Of a DNA stretch of 64,000 nt, positions 45,216-52,835 are shown one piece after another. This stretch comes from Bacteroidaceae bacterium (GTDB lineage Bacteria; Bacteroidota; Bacteroidia; Bacteroidales; Bacteroidaceae). The stretch's first letter is position 1, and every line of letters starts with the position of its first letter. Location of the stretch: contig JAFROT010000010.1 of assembly GCA_017429525.1 (NCBI GenBank), positions 124,001 to 188,000 of the forward strand, written 5' to 3'. The position numbers were made by a program, and so were the translations under genes. The notes beneath the pieces are model-generated. The model made no database searches, was not told where the DNA came from, and saw only the letters and a program-made list of their open reading frames with translations.

Positions 45216-46691
45216 ATGGCTGATGCAATGAACGCAATAGAAGTCAATCACGTGTCGAAGTCGTACGGCAAGGTGCGGGCTTTGGACGATGTCTCGTTTG
45301 CGGTTCGCCGGGGCGAGGTGTTTGGCCTTATCGGTCCTGACGGCGCCGGCAAGACCTCGATGTTCCGCATCCTCTGCTCGCTGCTGCTGCCCGATGCCGG
45401 CACGGCCTCGGTGTACGGCTTCGATGTCGTGCGCGAGATGAAGCAGGTGCGGCGGCGCGTAGGCTATATGCCAGGCAAGTTCTCGCTCTATCAGGACTTG
45501 ACGGTCGAGGAGAACCTGCAGTTCTTCGCTACGCTGTTCGGCACAACCGTCGAGGCAGGCTACGACAGCATCCGTGCCATCTACTCGCAGATTGAGCGCT
45601 TCAAGGACCGTCGTGCCGGTGCGCTCTCGGGCGGCATGAAGCAGAAGCTGGCCCTCTCGTGCGCCCTCGTGCACCAGCCCAGCGTCCTCTTCCTGGACGA
45701 GCCCACGACGGGCGTCGACCCCGTATCGCGCAAGGAACTGTGGGAGATGCTGGGGACGTTGCGCGAGAGGGGCATCACGATTGTAGCCTCCACGCCCTAC
45801 CTCGACGAGGTGCGCCGTTGCGACCGCGTCTGCTTCCTGCACGAAGGCAAGGTGCAAGGCATCGACACACCAGAGAACATCCTGGAGCAGTTCGCAGAGG
45901 TGTTCAACCCGGCAGGGATCGAGAACGCAGTTGCGACAGAGCCGCGACCTACTGAGAACGTCATCTCCGTCTCTCATCTCGTCAAGGCTTTCGGCAGCTT
46001 CCGGGCTGTTGACGACATCTCGTTCGAGGTACGGAGAGGGGAGATCTTCGGCTTCCTCGGGGCTAACGGCGCAGGCAAGACCACGGCGATGCACATGCTG
46101 ACGGGCTTGAATCAACCCACCAGCGGTACGGGCACGGTGGCGGGCTTCGACATCCGCACGGAGCACGAGCAGATCAAACGCCACATCGGCTACATGAGCC
46201 AGCGCTTCTCGCTCTACGAGGACCTGACCGTGTCCGAGAACATACGCCTCTTCGCGGGCATCTATGGCATGAAGGACAGCGACATCAAGCAGAAGACCGA
46301 CGAGGTGCTGCAACGCCTGAAGTTCGAAGACCATAAGAACGACCTCGTGCGCTCGCTGCCCCTCGGCTGGAAGCAGAAGCTGGCCTTCAGCGTCTCCATC
46401 TTCCATGAGCCTGCCATCGTGTTCCTGGACGAACCGACAGGTGGCGTTGACCCAGCCACGCGCCGTCAGTTCTGGGAACTCATCTATGAAGCCGCTGCCC
46501 GTGGCATCACCGTATTCGTGACTACGCACTACATGGACGAGGCCGAGTACTGCGACCGCATTAGCATTATGGTGGACGGCAAGATCAAAGCCATCGGCAC
46601 GCCCGATGAACTGAAACGGCAGTTCCAACAACCTGACATGGATCACGTCTTCACCCATCTGGCACGGCAGGCGACGAGGTCTTCGGATTAA
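45216..46691 (+). CDS. ABC transporter ATPase with two fused nucleotide-binding domains (YbhF-like)
   Basis: 491 residues from MADAMNAIEV (a GTG five codons upstream is possible). Two complete NBDs in one chain. The first has GPDGAGKTS, LSGGMKQKLALS and VLFLDEPTTGVDP; the second has GANGAGKTT, LPLGWKQKLAFS (degenerate signature) and IVFLDEPTGGVDP. Family of ATPases driving ABC-2 drug exporters. Neighbours are the fusion lipoprotein upstream and two ABC-2 permeases downstream, as in the ybh operon of E. coli. Confidence 0.92.
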   Translation: MADAMNAIEVNHVSKSYGKVRALDDVSFAVRRGEVFGLIGPDGAGKTSMFRILCSLLLPDAGTASVYGFDVVREMKQVRRRVGYMPGKFSLYQDLTVEENLQFFATLFGTTVEAGYDSIRAIYSQIERFKDRRAGALSGGMKQKLALSCALVHQPSVLFLDEPTTGVDPVSRKELWEMLGTLRERGITIVASTPYLDEVRRCDRVCFLHEGKVQGIDTPENILEQFAEVFNPAGIENAVATEPRPTENVISVSHLVKAFGSFRAVDDISFEVRRGEIFGFLGANGAGKTTAMHMLTGLNQPTSGTGTVAGFDIRTEHEQIKRHIGYMSQRFSLYEDLTVSENIRLFAGIYGMKDSDIKQKTDEVLQRLKFEDHKNDLVRSLPLGWKQKLAFSVSIFHEPAIVFLDEPTGGVDPATRRQFWELIYEAAARGITVFVTTHYMDEAEYCDRISIMVDGKIKAIGTPDELKRQFQQPDMDHVFTHLARQATRSSD

Positions 46692-46768
46692 TGAAGTAGA
46701 AATGCCGAGATGCCGTTATATCGAAATCTCGTTATACCGTTATATCGAATATCGAAACCCTAAAACAA

Positions 46769-47818
46769 ATGAGCCCCTTCTTCTCCTTCATCCTCAAGGA
46801 AGCCCGCCACATCCTTCGCGACCGCCGCACGATGCTCATCCTCTTTGGGATGCCCGTTGTGCTGATGCTGCTCTTCGGCTTCGCCATCACCAACGACGTG
46901 AAGAACGTGCGCACGGTGGTGGTCACCTCGCGAATGAGTCCGCAGACACAGGCCGCCATGACACGCCTGGCCACCTCGGAGTACTTCACCATCGTCGCCA
47001 CCGTGCCTACGCCCGAGGAGGCCGAGCGACTGATACGCAATCAGCAGGCTGACATCAGCCTCACCCCTTACCCGAAGGGGAACCAATGGCATATCACCGT
47101 CGACGGTGCCGACCCTAACATGGCTCAGCAATGGAGCACGTATGCACAGGCTATACTAACGGACTCACCCGCCGCAGCACCCGTCTCTATCAAGCTCCTC
47201 TACAACCCACAGATGCGTTCGGCCTACAACTTCGTGCCGGCCATCATGGGTATGCTACTCATGCTCATCTGCGCCATGATGACCTCCATCTCCATCGTAC
47301 GCGAGAAGGAGCGGGGCACGATGGAGGTGCTGCTGGTCTCGCCCGTGCGGCCGCTGATGGTCATCGTGGCGAAGGCCATCCCCTACCTCGTGCTCGCTTT
47401 CTTCATCCTCATCGTCATTCTGCTGATGGGGCACTACGTGCTCGGCGTACCCTTGGCCGGTTCGTTGGTGTGGATAGTCCTTGTGTCAGTCATCTATATT
47501 CTGCTGGCCTTGTCCCTCGGCCTGCTCATCTCCAATATCGCCCAGACGCAACTCGTGGCCCTGTTGCTCTCGGCCATGGTGCTGCTGATGCCCGTGGTCA
47601 TGCTCTCGGGGATGCTCTTCCCCATCGAGTCGATGCCTCGCATCCTGCAGTGGATAGCCGCCGTCATCCCGCCCCGCTACTACATACAGGCGATGCGCAA
47701 GCTGATGATCATGGGCGTCGGCATCAACGAAGTCCTGAACGAAGTCCTCATCCTCTCGGCCATGACGGCTGTCCTCCTTGCCGTTGCCCTCGCCAAGTTC
47801 AAGGTCAGGCTGGAATGA
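46769..47818 (+). CDS. ABC-2 type exporter permease (first, exporter 2)
   Basis: 349 residues: N-terminal ILKEARHILRDRRTMLILFGMPVVLMLLFGFAI helix, ~150-residue periplasmic part, then five or six C-terminal helices with the ABC-2 coupling stretch REKERGTMEVLLVSPVRP. The NPQMRSAYNFVPAIMG segment is typical of the YbhR/YhhJ group. Forms a heterodimer with the next gene product. The 77-nt gap upstream contains CGTTATATCGAA-type direct repeats. Confidence 0.92.
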   Translation: MSPFFSFILKEARHILRDRRTMLILFGMPVVLMLLFGFAITNDVKNVRTVVVTSRMSPQTQAAMTRLATSEYFTIVATVPTPEEAERLIRNQQADISLTPYPKGNQWHITVDGADPNMAQQWSTYAQAILTDSPAAAPVSIKLLYNPQMRSAYNFVPAIMGMLLMLICAMMTSISIVREKERGTMEVLLVSPVRPLMVIVAKAIPYLVLAFFILIVILLMGHYVLGVPLAGSLVWIVLVSVIYILLALSLGLLISNIAQTQLVALLLSAMVLLMPVVMLSGMLFPIESMPRILQWIAAVIPPRYYIQAMRKLMIMGVGINEVLNEVLILSAMTAVLLAVALAKFKVRLE

Positions 47819-47853
47819 AAGTAAATAGTCAATGGTAAATAGTAAATGACCAC

Positions 47854-48972
47854 ATGCTGAAATATCTCCTCCAAAAAGAGTTCCTGCAGATACGGCGCAA
47901 CGCGTTCTTGCCGCGCCTCATCTTCCTGTTTCCCATCGTGATGATGTGCGTCATCCCATGGGTGATGAATCAGGAGGTGAAGAACATCCGCGTCTGCGTT
48001 GTCGACAACGACCGTTCCGTGCGTTCGCAACAACTTGTTCACCGTATCGAGGCCTCCAGCTACTTCATCTTCACAGGCCAGCAACCCACCTACGCCGATG
48101 CCTTGCACGCCATCGAGACGAGCGAGGCCGACATCGTCCTTGTCATCCCGCCCGACTACAGCAAAGGCCGCGGCCAAGTCCTCATCGCCGCCAACGCCGT
48201 CAATGGCACCAAGGGAAGTATCGGTTCGGGCTATCTCTCGCAAATCGTTGGAGCAGGCCCTTCCACAGCCCCTTCCACAGCCGCCCTCTCGACCTCTTCC
48301 CTCTCTACCCGAAACGTTTCTTCCGCTGCGATTCTATCGCAGCCCTCCACCCTCACCCTCTACAACCCCCATCAAGACTACAAGGTCTTCATGATTCCCG
48401 CCCTCTTCGCCATCCTGACGATGCTCATGTGCGGCTTCCTGCCTACGCTGAATATCGTCGGCGAGAAGGAGGCCGGCACGATAGAACAGATGAACGTCAC
48501 GCCCGTGCCCAAGTGGGCCTTCATCCTGGCCAAGCTCATCCCCTACTGGCTCATCGCCCTGTTCATCATCACCGCCTGCCTCGTGCTCTCGTGGGCCGTC
48601 TATGGCATCACCTGCCAAGGGCCGCTCGGGCTGGTCTACCTGCTGGCGATGCTATTGGCGCTGTTCTTCTCGTCGCTCGGTCTTATCATCTCCAACTACA
48701 GCGATACGATGCAACAGGCCATCTTCGTCATGTGGTTCTTCGTCGTCTGCCTGATGCTGCTCAGCGGCCTGTTCACCCCTACCCGCTCCATGCCCGACTG
48801 GGCCTACCTGACCACCTACGTCAACCCGATGCACTACTTCATCGACGCCATCCGAACGGTCTTCGTCCGTGGCGGCAACTTCGCGTCCATCGCACACCAA
48901 GTGCTGGCCCTCACCCTCATCGGCCTGACGACGGCTACTTGGGCAGTGGCGAGCTATCGGAAAAACAATTAA
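47854..48972 (+). CDS. ABC-2 type exporter permease (second, exporter 2)
   Basis: 372 residues, same family as the preceding permease (LQKEFLQIRRNAFLPRLIFLFPIVMM opening, GEKEAGTIEQMNVTPVPKWAF coupling region, GLFTPTRSMPDWAYL near the end). Residues ~132-164 are an unusual Ser/Thr/Ala-rich stretch (PSTAPSTAALSTSSLSTRN) with a CTGCGAT/ATCGCAG hairpin in the DNA, placed between the periplasmic domain and the NPHQDYKVFMIPALF motif. It looks like another in-frame repeat insertion. Last gene of the operon. Confidence 0.9.
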   Translation: MLKYLLQKEFLQIRRNAFLPRLIFLFPIVMMCVIPWVMNQEVKNIRVCVVDNDRSVRSQQLVHRIEASSYFIFTGQQPTYADALHAIETSEADIVLVIPPDYSKGRGQVLIAANAVNGTKGSIGSGYLSQIVGAGPSTAPSTAALSTSSLSTRNVSSAAILSQPSTLTLYNPHQDYKVFMIPALFAILTMLMCGFLPTLNIVGEKEAGTIEQMNVTPVPKWAFILAKLIPYWLIALFIITACLVLSWAVYGITCQGPLGLVYLLAMLLALFFSSLGLIISNYSDTMQQAIFVMWFFVVCLMLLSGLFTPTRSMPDWAYLTTYVNPMHYFIDAIRTVFVRGGNFASIAHQVLALTLIGLTTATWAVASYRKNN

Positions 48973-48992
48973 AGGAGCGTTACGGGGAGCTG

Positions 48993-49574
48993 CTATTTCA
49001 GGCGCGTCAGTTTGAAGCTCGTCTTCTTGTCCATCTTCCCGTAGATGTACTTGCCATCGGATGAGAGACGGAGCGTATCAGACTCTTCTTCGTCCTCTAC
49101 GATGATGAGGTTGCCTTGCTGCCTGTAGGTACACTTCTGTGAAGACGGCGCAATGGCCAGGGCGGCCTTCATCGCCTTGCGCTTCACCCAAGGAACGCCC
49201 GCCAACTTCAGCGCATTGTCGTCGACAGACATCTTCATGGTCATCACCAAATTGCGCGCGTCCTTGAACTCTACCTCGATGCGCGTGCTCATACCTTTCT
49301 TGATAGCAGCCATCGCTTTCTGGGCCTCGGCTAACTGCTTGTCGATTTCGGCTTTCTCGGTAGCATTGAGCTTGCGACCTTTCTTCTTTTCGAGTTCAAC
49401 GACTTTAGCTTGACGGACGGAATCCATTTTCTGGTCGACCACGGCCATCGCTTTGTTAAGTTCGTCGGCCAGGATGTTATCGTTCTTGTAAATGCGGCCT
49501 GTAAGATTAACCTGCGACTGTGCCTGTGCAAGACCAGACAAGCACAACAGAATGGATAAGAGGAGTTGTCTCAT
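48993..49574 (-). CDS. Secreted hypothetical protein
   Basis: 193 residues from MRQLLLSILL; signal peptide ending LAQAQ. Residues 50-95 form a lysine/glutamate-rich helical segment (VVELEKKKGRKLNATEKAEIDKQL), followed by a beta-rich C-terminal half (EVEFKDARNLVMTMKMSVDDNALKLAG, then YRQQGNLIIVEDEEESDTLRLSSDGKYIYG) resembling small Bacteroidales secreted proteins with lipocalin-like repeats. Function unknown. Convergent with exporter 2 and divergent from the exporter-1 fusion-protein gene. Confidence 0.72.
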   Translation of the reverse strand: MRQLLLSILLCLSGLAQAQSQVNLTGRIYKNDNILADELNKAMAVVDQKMDSVRQAKVVELEKKKGRKLNATEKAEIDKQLAEAQKAMAAIKKGMSTRIEVEFKDARNLVMTMKMSVDDNALKLAGVPWVKRKAMKAALAIAPSSQKCTYRQQGNLIIVEDEEESDTLRLSSDGKYIYGKMDKKTSFKLTRLK

Positions 49575-49673
49575 TGCTGTACTCATGCTTTGAATGTTGT
49601 GTTGTTGTTTGTGATATTTGGACGCAAAAATACTGCTTTATTTGGAAATCTTTGTCGCTTGGCACTGAAAAGT

Positions 49674-49688
49674 GTAAAATAATTAGAC
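49674..49688. promoter_or_regulatory. Candidate response-regulator operator, site 3
   Basis: GTAAAATAATTAGAC, identical to site 2 over all 15 bases and followed by ATTTT; 62 nt before the -7 box of the fusion-protein gene. Confidence 0.62.
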
Positions 49689-49750
49689 ATTTTACGTGTA
49701 GAGCGGGATGAAAAGTGAAAGAGGAATAGTGAAAAGTAAGAAGAGGAGGC

Positions 49751-49758
49751 TATCTTTG
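49751..49758 (+). promoter_or_regulatory. -7 box of the exporter-1 fusion-protein gene
   Basis: TATCTTTG; start codon at 49790. Confidence 0.55.
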
Positions 49759-49789
49759 CAGCAGAATCTAAACACTCTTCACCGCCGAT

Positions 49790-51046
49790 ATGGATAAACT
49801 CATCGAACAACCGCGTGGCATTGCCCGCATGAAGAAATACTGGCCGTGGGCCGTTGCTGCAGCCTTGATTCTGGTCGCTATCAGCTGGATTGCCTTTGGC
49901 AACCACAGCGCAACGATGCGCGTAGATGCCGACGAACTGACCGTCAGCAACGTCGTACAAGCTGAGTTCAAGGACTACGTGCGACTCTCTGGGCAAGTCG
50001 TTCCCATTCAGGTGGTACAGCTGTCGCCCGAAGAGGGAGGCATCGTCACGGAACGCGTGGCCGAAGAGGGGGCAATGGTCAAGCGAGGCGATGTCATCAT
50101 CCGCCTGCGGAACTCGAACCTCGACCTGCAAATCCTCAATGCCGAAGCGGAACTGGCTGAGAAACAGAACTTGTTGCGCAACACGCAGGTAGCGATGCAA
50201 CAGGACCGCCTCAACAATCAGCTGGAGCAGGCGCAACTGGCCATGGACACCGAACGCAAGCTGCGCAGCTACCGGCAGCAGGAACGACTTTACGACGAGA
50301 AACTCGTCAGCCGCGAGACTTACCTGCAAGCCGAGGAGGACTACCGCCTGGCACAGCGTAAGCAAGGGCTCATCAGCCAACGCCTGCAGCAGGACAGCAT
50401 CTACCGCTCCGTACAGATGGACCAGATGGAGGATAACCTTTCGAACATGCGCACAAACGTCGTCCTCGTGCGCGAGCGGAAAAACAAGCTGGAGGTGCGC
50501 GCCACCATCGACGGCGAGTTGGGACTCTTGGACGTAGAACTCGGACAAAGCATCGCTGCAGGACAGAAGATTGGACAGATCAACGACCTGAGCGACTACA
50601 AGATAGAGGCCCAAGTGGACGAGCACTACATCGACAGGGTAAAGGCAGGGCTGAAAGCCTCTTTTGCTCGTGGCGAAACGACTTTCGACCTCGCCGTACG
50701 AAAGGTTTATCCCGAAGTGCGGCAGGGTAAGTTCCGCACGGACTTTGTGTTCCGTGGTGCAAGGCCAGAGAATATACGCAGCGGTCAGACCTACTATCTT
50801 AACCTCGAACTGGGGCAACCCGAGCAAGCTATCCTCATTCCCCGAGGGGCATTCTTCCAGACGACAGGTGGCGCTTGGATCTTCGTGCTCTCGAAGGACG
50901 GGCACACAGCCTACAGACGCAGCATTAAAGTTGGCCGCCAGAACCCGCAGTACTACGAAGTGACCGAGGGCTTGGAGGCAGGCGAACGCGTCATCACAAG
51001 CGGTTATGAGGCCTTCGGCGATAACGAGCGACTGGAAATCAGGTGA
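49790..51046 (+). CDS. HlyD-family membrane-fusion protein (exporter 1)
   Basis: 418 residues. N-terminal membrane anchor (YWPWAVAAALILVAISWIAF), first lipoyl half (VVPIQVVQLSPEEGGIVTERVAEEGAMVKRGDVIIRL), a long coiled coil (residues ~115-235), second lipoyl half (LEVRATIDGELGLLDVELGQSIAAGQKIG) and barrel/membrane-proximal domains. This type usually partners MacB/FtsX-type ABC exporters. It is a lone gene ~13 kb from the permease operon, but carries the same operator as that operon and the exporter-1 TolC, so I assign it to exporter 1. Confidence 0.88.
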   Translation: MDKLIEQPRGIARMKKYWPWAVAAALILVAISWIAFGNHSATMRVDADELTVSNVVQAEFKDYVRLSGQVVPIQVVQLSPEEGGIVTERVAEEGAMVKRGDVIIRLRNSNLDLQILNAEAELAEKQNLLRNTQVAMQQDRLNNQLEQAQLAMDTERKLRSYRQQERLYDEKLVSRETYLQAEEDYRLAQRKQGLISQRLQQDSIYRSVQMDQMEDNLSNMRTNVVLVRERKNKLEVRATIDGELGLLDVELGQSIAAGQKIGQINDLSDYKIEAQVDEHYIDRVKAGLKASFARGETTFDLAVRKVYPEVRQGKFRTDFVFRGARPENIRSGQTYYLNLELGQPEQAILIPRGAFFQTTGGAWIFVLSKDGHTAYRRSIKVGRQNPQYYEVTEGLEAGERVITSGYEAFGDNERLEIR

Positions 51047-51075
51047 CCGCCGAACGGGGAGGGGGAGGAAGAAGG

Positions 51076-51094
51076 GTCGCTGTGATACAGCGAC
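51076..51094 (+). terminator. Hairpin after the fusion-protein gene
   Basis: GTCGCTGT-GAT-ACAGCGAC, 8-bp perfect stem with a 3-nt loop, no T tract. Confidence 0.45.
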
Positions 51095-51112
51095 ACACTC
51101 GACAGGCAAGGC

Positions 51113-51288
51113 TATGCGTATATACGTGAAGGGTTACGCGTATAGACGTGAAGGGCTATGCGTATAGACGTGAAGGGCTACGCGTATGGACGTGAAGGGC
51201 TATGCGTATATACGTGAAGGGCTATGCGTATGGACGTATAGGGCTACGCGTATAGACGTGAAGGGCTACGCGTATGGACATAAAAAAT
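51113..51288. repeat. 22-bp tandem repeat array, eight units
   Basis: Eight 22-bp units (TAYGCGTATAKACGTGAAGG core), the last one diverged, between the convergent fusion-protein and purF-like genes. Unit length and sequence match the array at 19551-19682. Confidence 0.85.
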
Positions 51289-51310
51289 CCCCACGTAGAC
51301 GGTGGGGATT
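51282..51310 (-). terminator. Terminator of the purF-like operon
   Basis: On the minus strand AATCCCCAC / GTGGGGATT (9-bp stem, 7-nt loop) followed by TTTTTT. Confidence 0.75.
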
Positions 51311-51329
51311 AGGATGAGTAATCGTGCGG

Positions 51330-52778
51330 TCAGAAATGGCTGGAGCCATCAAAGCAGTGGGTGCAAACTTTGCACTTGGGGAGCCCAATCGCCTTGATGA
51401 GGATCTCGAGCGTGTTGAACTTGAGGCTGGTGAGTCCCAATCGGCGACCTATCTCATTGACCATAGCATTATAGCGAGGAGAGTCCGTCTGGGCATATTC
51501 CTGAAGGATCTCTATCGGCGTGGTGGCTTCGGCTCCCATACCGCCTTCGGTGGTGTCGCGTTCACCCTCGAGGTCGCGGATGACCTGTCGCGTGATGAGC
51601 TCGAGGTCTGACTTGGAAGCAGAGAAATTGATGAACGGACAGCCATAGATGAGTGGCGGACAGGCGATGCGCATGTGTACCTCGCGGGCACCAAGGTCAA
51701 AGAGCCCTCGCACATTGTCGCGCAACTGAGTCCCTCGGACGATGCTGTCGTCGCAGAAGAGGCAACGTTTGCCATCGAGCGCATCACGGTTGGGGATGAG
51801 CTTCATCTTGGCGACGAGGTCGCGCGTGAGCTGATTGCCAGGCATGAAAGAGCGCGGCCAGGTAGGCGTGTACTTGGAGATGGCACGACGATATGGCACT
51901 CCGATACCCTCGGCATAACCTGTAGCCATGCCTACGCCCGAATCGGGAATGCCACCTACGATATCCACTTCGGTGTCGTCCTGCTTACCCATGAGCAGAC
52001 CGCAAGTGTGGCGCATGGCTTCGACATTGCGTCCCTCGTAGGTGGAGGTGGGGAAGCCGTAGTAGACCCACAGGAACGAACAGACCTGCATCTCCTCCTC
52101 GGGCTTGCGCAACTGTTCGACGCCATCGGCACGAAGGCGCAGGATCTCGCCTGGACCTACGAAATGCTCGACTTCGAAGCCCACGTTGGGGAAGGAAGTG
52201 GTCTCGGAAGTGACAGCATAGGCGCCGTCCTTGCGACCGACGACAATAGGCGTACGTCCAAGGCGGTCGCGGGCTGCGATGATTCCATCCTCCGTCAGGA
52301 TGAGCATGGAGCAGGAACCTTTGACCTTGCGATAGACGTTCTCGATGCCGTCGACAAACGTCTTGCCACGGGCAATGAGCAGTGTGACGAGTTCGGTGGG
52401 ATTGGTCTTCCCGCTTGACATCTCAGAGAAATGATCGCCCTCGTCGAGCAGTTCGCGTGCCAACTCTTCGAGGTTGTTGATCTTGGCCACTGTCACGACA
52501 GCCATCTTACCGAGGTGGGAGTTCACCATGATCGGCTGCGGGTCGGTGTCGGAGATGACACCTATCCCGCTATTTCCCGGAAAGCGCTGCAACTCGGTTT
52601 CGAAGCGAGTGCGGAAGTACTGGTTCTCCAGATTGTGAATGCTCCGATAGAAGCCTTTCTCGGCGCTGTAGGTGGCCAGACCGCCACGCTTGGTTCCGAG
52701 ATGAGAGTTGTAGTCCGTACCGTAGTAGAGGTCGGTGATGCAAGGTTTGGTGCTGATGGTTCCGAAAAAGCCGCCCAT
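51330..52778 (-). CDS. PurF-like amidophosphoribosyltransferase lacking the N-terminal cysteine
   Basis: 482 residues. N-terminal Ntn-glutaminase-like domain and C-terminal phosphoribosyltransferase domain with the PRPP loop CLFCDDSIVRGTQ and SGVGMATGYAEG. True PurF makes phosphoribosylamine from PRPP and glutamine and uses Cys at position 2; here the protein begins MGGFFGTI, with Gly in that place. The glutaminase half therefore should not work by the usual route. The start is firm: no upstream in-frame Met-Cys. C-terminal KCKVCTHCFDGSSHF has three cysteines. I recall this MGGFFG form as conserved in Bacteroidetes. Likely third gene of an operon with the Nim-like and trkH genes. Confidence 0.85.
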   Translation of the reverse strand: MGGFFGTISTKPCITDLYYGTDYNSHLGTKRGGLATYSAEKGFYRSIHNLENQYFRTRFETELQRFPGNSGIGVISDTDPQPIMVNSHLGKMAVVTVAKINNLEELARELLDEGDHFSEMSSGKTNPTELVTLLIARGKTFVDGIENVYRKVKGSCSMLILTEDGIIAARDRLGRTPIVVGRKDGAYAVTSETTSFPNVGFEVEHFVGPGEILRLRADGVEQLRKPEEEMQVCSFLWVYYGFPTSTYEGRNVEAMRHTCGLLMGKQDDTEVDIVGGIPDSGVGMATGYAEGIGVPYRRAISKYTPTWPRSFMPGNQLTRDLVAKMKLIPNRDALDGKRCLFCDDSIVRGTQLRDNVRGLFDLGAREVHMRIACPPLIYGCPFINFSASKSDLELITRQVIRDLEGERDTTEGGMGAEATTPIEILQEYAQTDSPRYNAMVNEIGRRLGLTSLKFNTLEILIKAIGLPKCKVCTHCFDGSSHF

Positions 52779-52835
52779 AAAGTGAATATATTTGTATTAG
52801 TTTATTTTTACTCTTGATTCGATTTTTTCATCTCC

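Noticed and set aside
44811-46658. 615-codon open frame on the minus strand opposite the double ATPase
   Set aside because: The plus-strand frame has all ABC motifs; the reverse frame is a by-product of codon bias, as are similar long reverse frames at 30966-32591, 33753-35405 and 13934-15175.
51113-51288. CRISPR array
   Set aside because: The units are contiguous 22-bp repeats with no unique spacers and no cas genes nearby.
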